A DNA stretch of 64,000 bases from contig JBFXDS010000005.1 in NCBI GenBank assembly GCA_050180895.1, positions 318,558-382,557 of the forward strand. The letters run 5' to 3'. This DNA comes from JBGPEQ01 sp050180895 (GTDB taxonomy: Bacteria; Pseudomonadota; Alphaproteobacteria; Dongiales; Dongiaceae). Made by a program: the position numbers and the translations under genes. The notes beneath the pieces are model-generated. The model did not search any database. It saw only the letters and a list, made by a program, of their open reading frames with translations, and was not told where the DNA came from. The number at the start of each line of letters is the position of its first letter. Within the stretch, counting starts at the first letter, position 1. Shown one piece after another: positions 8,924 through 17,583 of this stretch.

Positions 8924-9421
8924 ATGGCGCGCGTCGAGCTCGACCAACCGTTGCTGCCGTCGGTCCTGGACCGGCTGCTGGACGCCAATCCGGAATCGAC
9001 GCGCGATCCGCCGAAATCCCGCGGCCAGCATCTCGCGGAACTGCGGCGCGCCGTCCGGCGCGACCTGGAGGCACTGCTCAACACGCGCCAGCGTTGCATC
9101 TCGTGGCCGAGCGACCTGTCGGAACTTGACCAGTCGCTCATCAGCTACGGCATCCATGACTTCGCTTCGCTCAATCTCGCCACCACGGCGCAACGCGAAG
9201 CCTTCTGCCGCGGCGTCGAGGACGTTATCCGTCACAACGAGCCGCGGTTCGTTTCGGTCTCCGTGTCGTTGCTGGAGAACAGCGACGCGATCGATCGCAC
9301 CATGCGGTTCCGCATCGAAGCGTTGATGTACGCGGATCCGGCGCCGGAAGCCATCGTCCTCGACTCCTTCATCGACCCGGGCGTCCGCGGCATCAAGATC
9401 GGAGACGATGCCGGTGGTTGA
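8924..9421 (+). CDS. tssE: T6SS baseplate protein TssE (gp25-like)
   Basis: 165 residues, the expected size for this homologue of the phage T4 baseplate protein gp25. Marks are LLPSVLDRLLD at the N-terminus, LAELRRAVRRDLEALLNTR, the region SLISYGIHDF and the C-terminal core IDRTMRFRIEALMY. It acts in the cytosolic baseplate with TssF, TssG and TssK. Its last 14 bases overlap tssF. The ribosome-binding site is weak (GATAGGACAG). Confidence 0.94.
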   Translation: MARVELDQPLLPSVLDRLLDANPESTRDPPKSRGQHLAELRRAVRRDLEALLNTRQRCISWPSDLSELDQSLISYGIHDFASLNLATTAQREAFCRGVEDVIRHNEPRFVSVSVSLLENSDAIDRTMRFRIEALMYADPAPEAIVLDSFIDPGVRGIKIGDDAGG

Positions 9422-11228
9422 CGACCTGCTCCCCTACTATAATCGGGAATTGACCTACATCCGCCGGCTGGCTGCAGAGTTCGCGACGGAGCATCCGAAG
9501 ATCGCGGGCCGCCTGCGTCTGAGCCAGGATGCCATCGGCGATCCGCATGTCGAGCGTCTGATCCAGGCCTTCGCGTTCCTGACGGCGCGCGTCCGGCGCA
9601 AGCTGGACGACGATTTCCCGGAGCTGACGGAGGCGCTTCTCAACGTCCTCTATCCGCATTATCTGGCGCCCATTCCCTCGATGGCGATTGCTCAGTTCTC
9701 GTGTCCGCCGGACCTGACCGTCTCGCACACCGTCCCGGCAGGGACGGAGATCGAGACCGAGCCGGTAGCCGGCGAGAGCTGCCGCTTCAGGACCTGCTAT
9801 CCGACGACACTGTGGCCGATCGCCGTGGAGGCGGCGAGCCTGCGCGGGCGGCCGCTCGTCGCGCCGGCGAACCCTCAGGCGAGCGGCGCCGTCGCCGTGC
9901 TCCGCCTGACTCTGCGCTGTCTCGGCGACCAGATGACCTTCACCAAGCTCGGGCCGGAACGGCTGCGGTTCTTTCTGCGCGGCCAAACGCAGCTCGTGCT
10001 GCCGCTCTATGAGCTGATCTTCAACAATGCAGTATCGGTTGCGCTGGCCGATTCGGCCGTCGATCCGGCGCCGGTGATCCTGCGGCCCGACTGCATCCGG
10101 CCCGTCGGCTTCGACAAGAGCGAGGGCATGCTGCCGTATCCGGCGCGCTCCTTCGTCGGCTACCGGCTGCTGACGGAGTATTTCACGTTCCCCGAGAAGT
10201 TCCTGTTCTTCGACCTGACGCAGCTGTCGACCAAGATCCTGCTCGACGCCAAGGAGAAGCTGGACATCTTCATCTACCTCAACAAGTCGTCGACCGATCT
10301 GGAGCGCAGCATCTCCGACGATGCCTTCGCCGTCGGCTGCACCCCGATGGTCAACTTGTTCCGCCAGCGTGCCGAGCCGATCGCGCTGACGCGGTCGATC
10401 TCGGAGTACCGGGTGGTGCCGGATGCGCGGCGCCCCGGGGTCACCGAGGTGTACTCGGTCGATGCCGTGAGCAGCACCGGGCCGGACGGCACGGAGACGT
10501 CGTTCCTGCCGTTCTATTCCATCAAGCACGCGCACAACCAGCGCACCTTCTGGTATCCCAGCCGACGGGCCACGGGCGGGCGCGATCCCGGCACCGAAAT
10601 GTTCCTGTCGCTGGTCGACCTCGACTTCAATCCGTCGGCGCCGGCCGATACCGTGCTTTCGGTTGAAACGACCTGCCTGAACCGCGACTTGCCCAGCCGA
10701 CTCCCCTATGGCGGCGGACACCCCTATCTGCAGCCGGTGGAGGTGACGGCCGGGGTCGCCAGCCTGCGGTGCATCACGCCGCCGACGCCGACCGTGCGCG
10801 CGCCGCTGCGCCATCGCGCGCTGTGGCGCCTGATTTCGCATCTTAGCCTCAACCACCTGTCGATCGTGGGGCATGAAAAGAATGACGCCGAGGCGCTGCG
10901 CGAGATCCTGAAACTCTATGACTTCCGTGACTCGTCGGAGACTCGGGCGGCGATCGATGGGATTCTGGAGATCCGTAGCCGACGCGGCACGGCGCGGGCG
11001 CCGAGCGCGGAGATGGGCAGCTTCTGCCGCGGCGTCGACATCGAGATCCTGTTCGACGAGCAGCGTTTCGTCAGCAGCGGCCTCTATCTTCTGGCGGCCG
11101 TGATCGAACGCTTCCTGGCGCTCTACGGGTCGATCAATTCCTTCACACGTCTGGCCGTGAAGCTGCACGGCCGGCCTGGGGTATTGCGCAGATGGTCTCC
11201 GCGCGCAGGCGAACAAGAACTCCTCTGA
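9408..11228 (+). CDS. tssF: T6SS baseplate protein TssF (VasA/ImpG)
   Basis: 606 residues, full length for TssF. Characteristic segments are DDLLPYYNRELTYIRRLAAE at the start, VRRKLDDDFPELTEALLNVL YPHYLAP soon after, and near the C-terminus FCRGVDIEILFDEQRF with LAAVIERFLALYGSINSFTR. It forms the baseplate wedge with TssG. It overlaps tssE by 14 bp and tssG by 37 bp, so the three are co-translated. Shine-Dalgarno GGAGAC precedes the ATG. Confidence 0.96.
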   Translation: MPVVDDLLPYYNRELTYIRRLAAEFATEHPKIAGRLRLSQDAIGDPHVERLIQAFAFLTARVRRKLDDDFPELTEALLNVLYPHYLAPIPSMAIAQFSCPPDLTVSHTVPAGTEIETEPVAGESCRFRTCYPTTLWPIAVEAASLRGRPLVAPANPQASGAVAVLRLTLRCLGDQMTFTKLGPERLRFFLRGQTQLVLPLYELIFNNAVSVALADSAVDPAPVILRPDCIRPVGFDKSEGMLPYPARSFVGYRLLTEYFTFPEKFLFFDLTQLSTKILLDAKEKLDIFIYLNKSSTDLERSISDDAFAVGCTPMVNLFRQRAEPIALTRSISEYRVVPDARRPGVTEVYSVDAVSSTGPDGTETSFLPFYSIKHAHNQRTFWYPSRRATGGRDPGTEMFLSLVDLDFNPSAPADTVLSVETTCLNRDLPSRLPYGGGHPYLQPVEVTAGVASLRCITPPTPTVRAPLRHRALWRLISHLSLNHLSIVGHEKNDAEALREILKLYDFRDSSETRAAIDGILEIRSRRGTARAPSAEMGSFCRGVDIEILFDEQRFVSSGLYLLAAVIERFLALYGSINSFTRLAVKLHGRPGVLRRWSPRAGEQELL

Positions 11229-12274
11229 TCGACCGGCTGTTCGAGGAGCCGCACGCCTTCGAGGTCTTCCAGGCGGTGCAGGTGCTCGAGCGCGCCGCCC
11301 AGCGCACCGTCGATACGCCCGGCAGGGGCCGGATCGGAGAAGATGAAAGCCCGTCGCATGAGGCCGTCCGTTTCCGGGCCTATCAGGCGGTGATCTTCCC
11401 GTCGGCGGCCGTTCTCGATGCCAAGCCGCCGACCCAGGCCGACGTCGACACACCCGGCGGGCGGCCCGAGCTTGCCGTCGGATTCTTCGGCCTGACCGGC
11501 GCCAGCGGCGTGCTGCCCCAGCACTACACCGAGCTTCTCATCCGCAGCCTGCGCGACAAGAGCACGGCGTTGCGCGACTTCCTCGATGTGTTCAATCACC
11601 GCCTGGTGTCGCTGTTCCATCGCGCATGGGAAAAGTACCGCCTGCCGGCGACCTACGAACGCCACGCGCCGGACGAGGATCCGGTGACGTCCTGTCTGAT
11701 GGCCCTGGTCGGCCTGGACATCCCGCACCTGCGCGATCGCCTGGCCGCGGACGACGAGGCCATTGCGCACTATGCCGGTCACTATTCCCATAGGCCGCGC
11801 TCGGTGGCGGCACTGGAGGCGGTGCTGTCGGACTTCTTCACGCCGCCGGTGCAGATCGAGCAGTTCCGCGGCCGCTGGGTCTGGCTGGCTCCCGACGAGG
11901 TGACCTTGCTGCCAAGTCTTGGCGCACTGGACGGCGCCTTCAGCCAGCTCGGTGTCAATGCGGTGGTGGGCGAACGGGTATGGGACGTGCAGGGCAGCTT
12001 CCGAATTCGTATAGGCCCGGTCAGCTATGCCGAGTTCACCAGCTTCATGCCGGGCAGCAAGGAGCTTGCGCAGCTCGTCGATCTCGCTCGGCTCTACGTC
12101 GGGCCGACCTTGAGCTACGATATGCAGCTGATCCTGGCCCGGCAGGAAGTGCCGTTCTTGCAACTTGCCGGCGACGGCGACTACGTCCCGCGCCTGGGCT
12201 GGAACACTTGGCTAAAGCATGCGGAAGTCCGACAGGACGCGTCGGATGCGGTCTTTCAGTTGGATGACATGTGA
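11192..12274 (+). CDS. tssG: T6SS baseplate protein TssG (VasB/ImpH)
   Basis: 360 residues. Family marks are LIDRLFEEPHAFEVFQAVQV, VRFRAYQAVIFPSAAV, the FFGLTGASGVLPQHYTELL block that is almost invariant in TssG, FLDVFNHRLVSLFHRAWEKY, and the C-terminal LGWNTWLK. It partners TssF in the baseplate wedge. The start lies inside the end of tssF. A methyltransferase gene follows after 39 bp instead of the usual next tss gene. Confidence 0.95.
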   Translation: MVSARRRTRTPLIDRLFEEPHAFEVFQAVQVLERAAQRTVDTPGRGRIGEDESPSHEAVRFRAYQAVIFPSAAVLDAKPPTQADVDTPGGRPELAVGFFGLTGASGVLPQHYTELLIRSLRDKSTALRDFLDVFNHRLVSLFHRAWEKYRLPATYERHAPDEDPVTSCLMALVGLDIPHLRDRLAADDEAIAHYAGHYSHRPRSVAALEAVLSDFFTPPVQIEQFRGRWVWLAPDEVTLLPSLGALDGAFSQLGVNAVVGERVWDVQGSFRIRIGPVSYAEFTSFMPGSKELAQLVDLARLYVGPTLSYDMQLILARQEVPFLQLAGDGDYVPRLGWNTWLKHAEVRQDASDAVFQLDDM

Positions 12275-12313
12275 CGGCTGCCGCCGTCGCCACAACGACA
12301 TGACGGTCATGCG

Positions 12314-13888
12314 ATGAGCGATTGGGGCAAAGGCTATGTCACGGACCTGCAATATACCCCGGCCTTCTGCAGGGAGCAGTCGCCGGCCATCCTGCGGCTC
12401 GCCTGCCTGCTGAACGGAGTCGAGACCCCGCCCGAAAGCGAAAGTTTCACCTATTGCGACCTCGGCTGCGGCGAGGGGATGGCCGCGTTGGTTTTCGCCG
12501 CCGGCTATCCCAAGGGGAGGTTCTATGGCGTCGACTTCAACCCGGCACACGTCATGCGCGCGCGCGCGATGGCCGCGGCCGCGGCGCTCTCCAACGTGGA
12601 ATTCCTCGAACGAAGCTTCGAAGATCTTTCGGACGAGCCTCTTCCGGAATTTGATTTCATCACGCTGCATGGAGTCTACAGCTGGATCAGCCCGGAGCTG
12701 CGCCAGTCGATCGTGCGGTTCATCGCCCGGCGGCTGAAGCCGGGCGGAATGGTCTATCTCGGATACAACGCCATGCCCGGCTCGACGCCCGGCTTGGCGG
12801 TGCAGCGGCTGCTCCATGATCTCGGCGCCCAGGCGCGGGGGCAAAGCGACCAGAAGGTCCTGTGGGCCATGTCGATCCTGGAGAAGCTGAAGGACGCGGA
12901 GGCCGTTTCGTTCACGGGGAATGAAGTCGTCGACAGAATCATCGAACTGCGGGACCGGGGCCGACATCGGGGCCGGATCAGATATCTGGCGCACGAGTAC
13001 CTGAACGACCACTGGCATCCGATGTACCATGCCGACGTGGCGCACGAGATGTCCGCGGCGAAACTCGCGTACGTGGGCTCTGCCGATCTGTTGACGAACT
13101 TTCAACAGTTCATGCTCACGCCGCCGCAGCGGGAACTGATCGACGGCCTCGACGACAGGACGCTCAAGGAGACCGTACGGGACCTGTGCTGCCCTTTGCG
13201 CTTCCGCCAGGATGTCTTCATTCGCGGAGCACGGCCCCTGTCGGCCGCGAAGCAGGAAGCGCTGTTGCGCCGGCTCCGCCTGGCGCTGATGATCCCGCGC
13301 GCCAACTTCCTGATGCAGCTGAAGGTACCGGCCGGCGATGCGGACCTGCAGCCGGCCTACGCCACCATTGCCGATGCGCTGGCCGCCGGCCCGCGTACGG
13401 TGGCCGAACTTCTCGATCTGCCGGAGCTGCGCGGCAAGAGCGGCATGCTGGCCGCCGAGTTCGTCGGCGTCCTCGTCGGAGCGGCCCAGGCCATGGCCAT
13501 GCGCGACCCCGCCGACATCGACCCGGCGCCGGCCGATCGCCTGAATCGGGTACTGGCGGCGGAACTGGATGAGGCCGCGCCCACGGACGTCAAGGTCTTC
13601 GCCGTCGCATCGCTCGGTTCGGGGGTCACGATAGGTTGCCCGCAAGCCATGGTGCTTCGCAACCTGCTGATGGACCGGCCTCCGGACTATGGCGAACTGT
13701 CGCGCGAACTGCTCGGCAAGATGCGCAGCCATGGCCAGCGCGTGCTGAAGGACGGCGTGCCGGTCGAATCCGAGGACGAGGCCCTGGCGGTCACCCGCGG
13801 CAGTGTGAGCGCCGTCACATCCGAGCTGCTGCCGGTCTGGTTAACCTATTGGCCCCATCTCCGGCGGGTCGCCGGATCGCTGGCGTGA
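12314..13888 (+). CDS. SAM-dependent methyltransferase with regulatory domain, inside the T6SS operon
   Basis: 524-residue protein. Residues 1-190 are a class I methyltransferase: motif I YCDLGCGEGM (near residue 46), the acidic loop FYGVDFNPAHVMRAR, FDFITLHGVYSWI and LKPGGMVYLGYNAMPG. Residues of about 210-300 resemble the 'methyltransferase regulatory domain' found after such catalytic domains (LAHEYLNDHWHPMYHADVAH, KLAYVGSADLL). The remaining ~200 residues are helical and end in a winged-helix-like region (SRELLGKMRSHGQRV, WLTYWPHLRR). The substrate is unknown; related enzymes elsewhere modify small molecules or proteins. Its place between tssG and clpV, same strand and 39 bp spacing, suggests co-expression with the secretion system. 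It could modify an apparatus part or an effector; that is inference. Confidence 0.82.
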   Translation: MSDWGKGYVTDLQYTPAFCREQSPAILRLACLLNGVETPPESESFTYCDLGCGEGMAALVFAAGYPKGRFYGVDFNPAHVMRARAMAAAAALSNVEFLERSFEDLSDEPLPEFDFITLHGVYSWISPELRQSIVRFIARRLKPGGMVYLGYNAMPGSTPGLAVQRLLHDLGAQARGQSDQKVLWAMSILEKLKDAEAVSFTGNEVVDRIIELRDRGRHRGRIRYLAHEYLNDHWHPMYHADVAHEMSAAKLAYVGSADLLTNFQQFMLTPPQRELIDGLDDRTLKETVRDLCCPLRFRQDVFIRGARPLSAAKQEALLRRLRLALMIPRANFLMQLKVPAGDADLQPAYATIADALAAGPRTVAELLDLPELRGKSGMLAAEFVGVLVGAAQAMAMRDPADIDPAPADRLNRVLAAELDEAAPTDVKVFAVASLGSGVTIGCPQAMVLRNLLMDRPPDYGELSRELLGKMRSHGQRVLKDGVPVESEDEALAVTRGSVSAVTSELLPVWLTYWPHLRRVAGSLA

Positions 13889-14015
13889 AATGTTCGGGGC
13901 TAGTATCTTTCTCTCCTCGCCACCAAGCCGGCGGCCGTTCGGGCGTCGGCAGGATGAACGTCCTACTGGCACGGCGAGTCTGCGATAGACGAATCAGCAA
14001 GAGGATGGCGAGCCA

Positions 14016-16715
14016 ATGGTCGCAGTCGATCTCAAGTCTCTAGTCGGCAAGATGAACGACTTGTGCCGCCGGTCGCTCGAAGGGGCCGCCGGCTTGACGC
14101 TGTCGCGCAGCAATTTCAACGTCGAGATCGAGCATTGGCTGTTGAAGCTGCTGGAGGCGTCGGACAGCGATCTCGTCGCGATTCTCCACAACTACGATGT
14201 CGAGCCGGCGCGCCTGTCCGCCGACCTGACGCGCGTCCTGGACCGCCTGAAGACCGGGAATACGCGCGCCCCGGCTCTCTCGCCGCACGTGGTGTCCCTG
14301 ATGCGCGAGGCCTGGACGCTGGCCTCGCTGGAATACGGCTCGGCGCGCGTCCGCTCAGGGCATCTGCTCACGGCGCTGCTGACGGACGAGACGCTGGCCC
14401 AGATCGGGCGCGAGAGCTCGGCCCAGTTCGCGCGCATTCCGCCCGAGGCGCTGCGGCGCGAGTTGCCCAAGCTGACCGCCAGCACCGGCGAGGCCGGCAC
14501 GCCGCAGGCGGCCGAGGCGGGCGCGCCCGTCGCCGGGGAGCCGGGGGCCGTCACGCCGGGCGGGCGGACGCCGTCGCTCGATCAGTTCACGATCGACCTC
14601 ACCGGCCGCGCCAAGGCCGGCAAGATCGATCCGGTGCTGGGTCGCGACGCGGAAATCCGCCAGGTCATCGACATTCTTACCCGCCGCCGCCAGAACAACC
14701 CCATCCTCACCGGCGAGGCCGGCGTCGGCAAGACGGCGGTGGTCGAAGGCTTCGCGCTCCGCATCGCGGCCGGCGACGTGCCGCCGGCGCTGCAGAACGT
14801 TGCCCTCCGCACTCTCGATCTCGGCCTGCTGCAGGCCGGCGCCGGCGTCAAGGGCGAGTTCGAGAATCGGCTGAAATCCGTGCTCGACGAGGTCAAGGCC
14901 TCGCCGCAGCCGATCATCATGTTCATCGACGAAGCCCACACCCTGATCGGCGCCGGCGGCCAAGCCGGCCAGGGAGATGCCGCCAATCTGCTGAAGCCGG
15001 CCCTGGCCCGCGGCGAGATGCGCACGATCGCCGCGACGACCTGGGCCGAATACAAGAAATACTTCGAGCGCGATGCCGCGCTCGCCCGCCGCTTCCAGGT
15101 GGTCAAGGTCGAGGAGCCGACCGAGCCCGTCGCCATCGACATGATGCGCGGCCTGGTCGACACGCTCGAGAAGCACCACAAGGTCCGCATCCTCGACGAG
15201 GCCGTCGCCGAATCCGTGCGGCTCTCGCACCGCTACATCGCGGGCCGGCAGCTGCCGGACAAGTCGGTCAGCTTGCTCGATACCGCCTGCGCCCGGGTCG
15301 CCATGAGCCAGGCCGCCACGCCGGCCGCCATCGAGGATCTGCGCCGGCGCATCGATGCGCTGGCGGTGGAGATTGGCATCCTCGGCCGCGAACTGGCGGT
15401 CGGCCAGGGCGACGCCGGCCGGCTGGCGTCGCTCGAAGCCGACAAGCGCACGGCCGAGGACGAGTTGAAAAAGCACGAGACGCGCTGGAAACAGGAGCAG
15501 GAGCTCGTCGCCAAGATTGTCGAGCTGCGGACCGCCTTGGAGCAGGCTCAGACGCCGCCGGCCGCGCCGAAGGGCTCCGCCGGCGACGCCGCCGCGCCCG
15601 CGCCCCTGAGCCCGGCCGACATCGAGGCCAAGAAGGAGGAGCTGACGGCGGCGAACGCCCGCCTGCGTGAAATCCAGGGCGAGACGCCGTTGCTGCATCC
15701 CTGCGTCGACGCCCAGGCGGTGGCCGAGGTGGTCGCCAACTGGACCGGCATTCCCGTCGGCCGCATGGTCTCGAACGAGATCCGTGCCGTCCTGACGCTC
15801 AATGAGCGGATGTCGGAGCGGATCGTCGGCCAGCCTCATGCGCTCGACACCATCGCCCAGGCGATCCGCACCTCGCGGGCGAAACTCACCGATCCGCGCA
15901 AGCCCATCGGCGTGTTCCTGATGGTCGGCACGAGCGGCGTCGGCAAGACCGAAACGGCGCTCACCCTGGCCGATCTGCTCTATGGCGGCGAGCAGAACAT
16001 CACCGTCATCAACATGTCCGAATTCAAGGAGGAGCATAAGGTTTCGACCCTGATGGGCTCGCCGCCGGGCTATGTCGGATACGGCGAGGGCGGCGTGCTG
16101 ACCGAGGCCGTGCGCCGGCGGCCCTACAGCGTGATCCTGCTGGACGAGATGGAGAAAGCGCATCCGGGCGTGCAGGACGTGTTCTACCAGGTGTTCGACA
16201 AGGGCATGCTGCGCGACGGCGAGGGGCGCGATATCGACTTCAAGAACACCGTCATCATCATGACGTCGAACGCCGGCACCGACGCCATCCACAAGCTGTG
16301 CGCCGATCCGGAGACCATGCCGGACGCCGCTGGGCTGGCAGAGGCGCTGCGGCCGGAACTGCTGAAGATATTCAAGCCTGCCTTTCTCGGTCGCGTCACC
16401 ATGGTGCCCTACTTCCCGCTCGGCGACACGATCATGCGGCAGATCGTCGAGCTCCAGCTGAAGCGCATAGCGCGCCGCGTGGCCGAGAACTACAAGGCCG
16501 AATTCACCTACGATTCGGGCCTCCCCGACGGCATCGCCCAGCGCTGCAAGGAGGTCGAATCGGGTGCGCGCAATATTGACCATATCTTAACCCGCGGCCT
16601 GCTGCCGGAGATGGCCGGTCATTTCCTGTCGCGCATGGCCGATGGCGCAGCCATCAAATCCGTCCATGTGACGATGGACGATGCGGGCCGATTTCAATAT
16701 CGTATGGGTTCGTGA
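14016..16715 (+). CDS. clpV: T6SS sheath-disassembly ATPase ClpV (TssH)
   Basis: 899-residue AAA+ unfoldase of the ClpB/Hsp100 type, full ClpV length. The N-domain (1-160) is followed by a first AAA module with Walker A GEAGVGKT at about 233 and Walker B IIMFIDEAHTLIG, a coiled-coil middle domain (about 415-545), and a second module with Walker A GTSGVGKT at about 638 and VILLDEMEKAHPGVQ. In T6SS it extracts TssC from contracted sheaths. 127 bp separate it from the methyltransferase. Probable Shine-Dalgarno GGCGAG before the ATG. Confidence 0.97.
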   Translation: MVAVDLKSLVGKMNDLCRRSLEGAAGLTLSRSNFNVEIEHWLLKLLEASDSDLVAILHNYDVEPARLSADLTRVLDRLKTGNTRAPALSPHVVSLMREAWTLASLEYGSARVRSGHLLTALLTDETLAQIGRESSAQFARIPPEALRRELPKLTASTGEAGTPQAAEAGAPVAGEPGAVTPGGRTPSLDQFTIDLTGRAKAGKIDPVLGRDAEIRQVIDILTRRRQNNPILTGEAGVGKTAVVEGFALRIAAGDVPPALQNVALRTLDLGLLQAGAGVKGEFENRLKSVLDEVKASPQPIIMFIDEAHTLIGAGGQAGQGDAANLLKPALARGEMRTIAATTWAEYKKYFERDAALARRFQVVKVEEPTEPVAIDMMRGLVDTLEKHHKVRILDEAVAESVRLSHRYIAGRQLPDKSVSLLDTACARVAMSQAATPAAIEDLRRRIDALAVEIGILGRELAVGQGDAGRLASLEADKRTAEDELKKHETRWKQEQELVAKIVELRTALEQAQTPPAAPKGSAGDAAAPAPLSPADIEAKKEELTAANARLREIQGETPLLHPCVDAQAVAEVVANWTGIPVGRMVSNEIRAVLTLNERMSERIVGQPHALDTIAQAIRTSRAKLTDPRKPIGVFLMVGTSGVGKTETALTLADLLYGGEQNITVINMSEFKEEHKVSTLMGSPPGYVGYGEGGVLTEAVRRRPYSVILLDEMEKAHPGVQDVFYQVFDKGMLRDGEGRDIDFKNTVIIMTSNAGTDAIHKLCADPETMPDAAGLAEALRPELLKIFKPAFLGRVTMVPYFPLGDTIMRQIVELQLKRIARRVAENYKAEFTYDSGLPDGIAQRCKEVESGARNIDHILTRGLLPEMAGHFLSRMADGAAIKSVHVTMDDAGRFQYRMGS

Positions 16716-16920
16716 GCGCTGTCACAGACGGGATGCGGGGCCCCGCCTAAATGAAATGTGCGATCGGCGTCGACGGAGGATCGATCGGGACGAGAGTCTA
16801 ACGTCCGCGCGGGAGGCCATCTCTCGGGGGCGTTGGGCCAGCGGACCGCACGATCCGAACCGGCGGCACGGGCAAGATTGGTTCAACAAACATTGGCGGC
16901 CACAAGAGGAGAGACATGCC

Positions 16921-17409
16921 ATGCCTATTTACATGAAATACGACGGAATCGACGGCCAGGTTACGTCAGCCGGCCACGAGAAGTGGATCGAGCTGGAGAG
17001 TTGCCAGCTTGGCGTGAATCGCATGATCACGAGCCCCTCGGGCAGAGGCATCAACCGCGAGGCTTCGGCGCCGTCGGTCAGCGAGATCGTCGTCACGAAG
17101 ATGCATGACAGCGCCAGCGCGAACCTGTTCAAGGCTTCGCTGTGGGGCGAGGGAAAGAAGGTGAAGATCGACTTCTGCAAGACGGACAAGGACAAGCTGG
17201 AGACCTACCTGCAGTTCGAGTTGGAGAACACGATGGTCTCCAGCTACTCCACCTCGGGCGCAGGCGGGGATACCCATGGCCGCCCGATGGAAAGCATGTC
17301 CCTGAACTTCACCAAGATCACCTACGTGACCACGAACATGGACAAGGACAACAAGACCGCGAAGCCGGATCGCGCCATGTGGGACCTCGGAGAGAACAAG
17401 GGCGCCTGA
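16921..17409 (+). CDS. hcp: T6SS tube protein Hcp (TssD)
   Basis: 162 residues, the usual Hcp size, forming the hexameric inner tube. Typical sequence: MPIYMKYDGIDGQVTSAGHE, ESCQLGVNRMI, SVSEIVVTKMHDSASANLFK, and MESMSLNFTKITYVT. There is no C-terminal extension, so it is a plain tube subunit. The ATG at 16921 is chosen because AGAGGAGAG (16905-16913) is well placed and the N-terminus matches the family; an ATG at 16916 is out of frame. The 205-bp upstream gap could carry its own promoter, as is common for hcp, but none was recognised. Confidence 0.96.
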   Translation: MPIYMKYDGIDGQVTSAGHEKWIELESCQLGVNRMITSPSGRGINREASAPSVSEIVVTKMHDSASANLFKASLWGEGKKVKIDFCKTDKDKLETYLQFELENTMVSSYSTSGAGGDTHGRPMESMSLNFTKITYVTTNMDKDNKTAKPDRAMWDLGENKGA

Positions 17410-17583
17410 TCTTCGGCCGATTCGACCGGACTGGACGGGGAGGCGGGCATGCGCTCATGTCCGCCTCGCTGTTTCGGTGCCAGGCTTCCTAGTACGGTGC
17501 GGCCACCGTAAGCCGGGCGACGGCGATCGGGGCCTGCTGACGCCACGGCGGCCCTCGTACCCGCCAAGCCAGGGAAAACAGTC

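Noticed and set aside
2818..16920. Sigma-54 promoters ahead of T6SS genes, as found in some other systems.
   Set aside because: The gaps before tssA, tssB, clpV and hcp were read for GG-N10-GC; the nearest look-alike (TGGCACGGCGAGTCTGC before clpV) has the wrong spacing.
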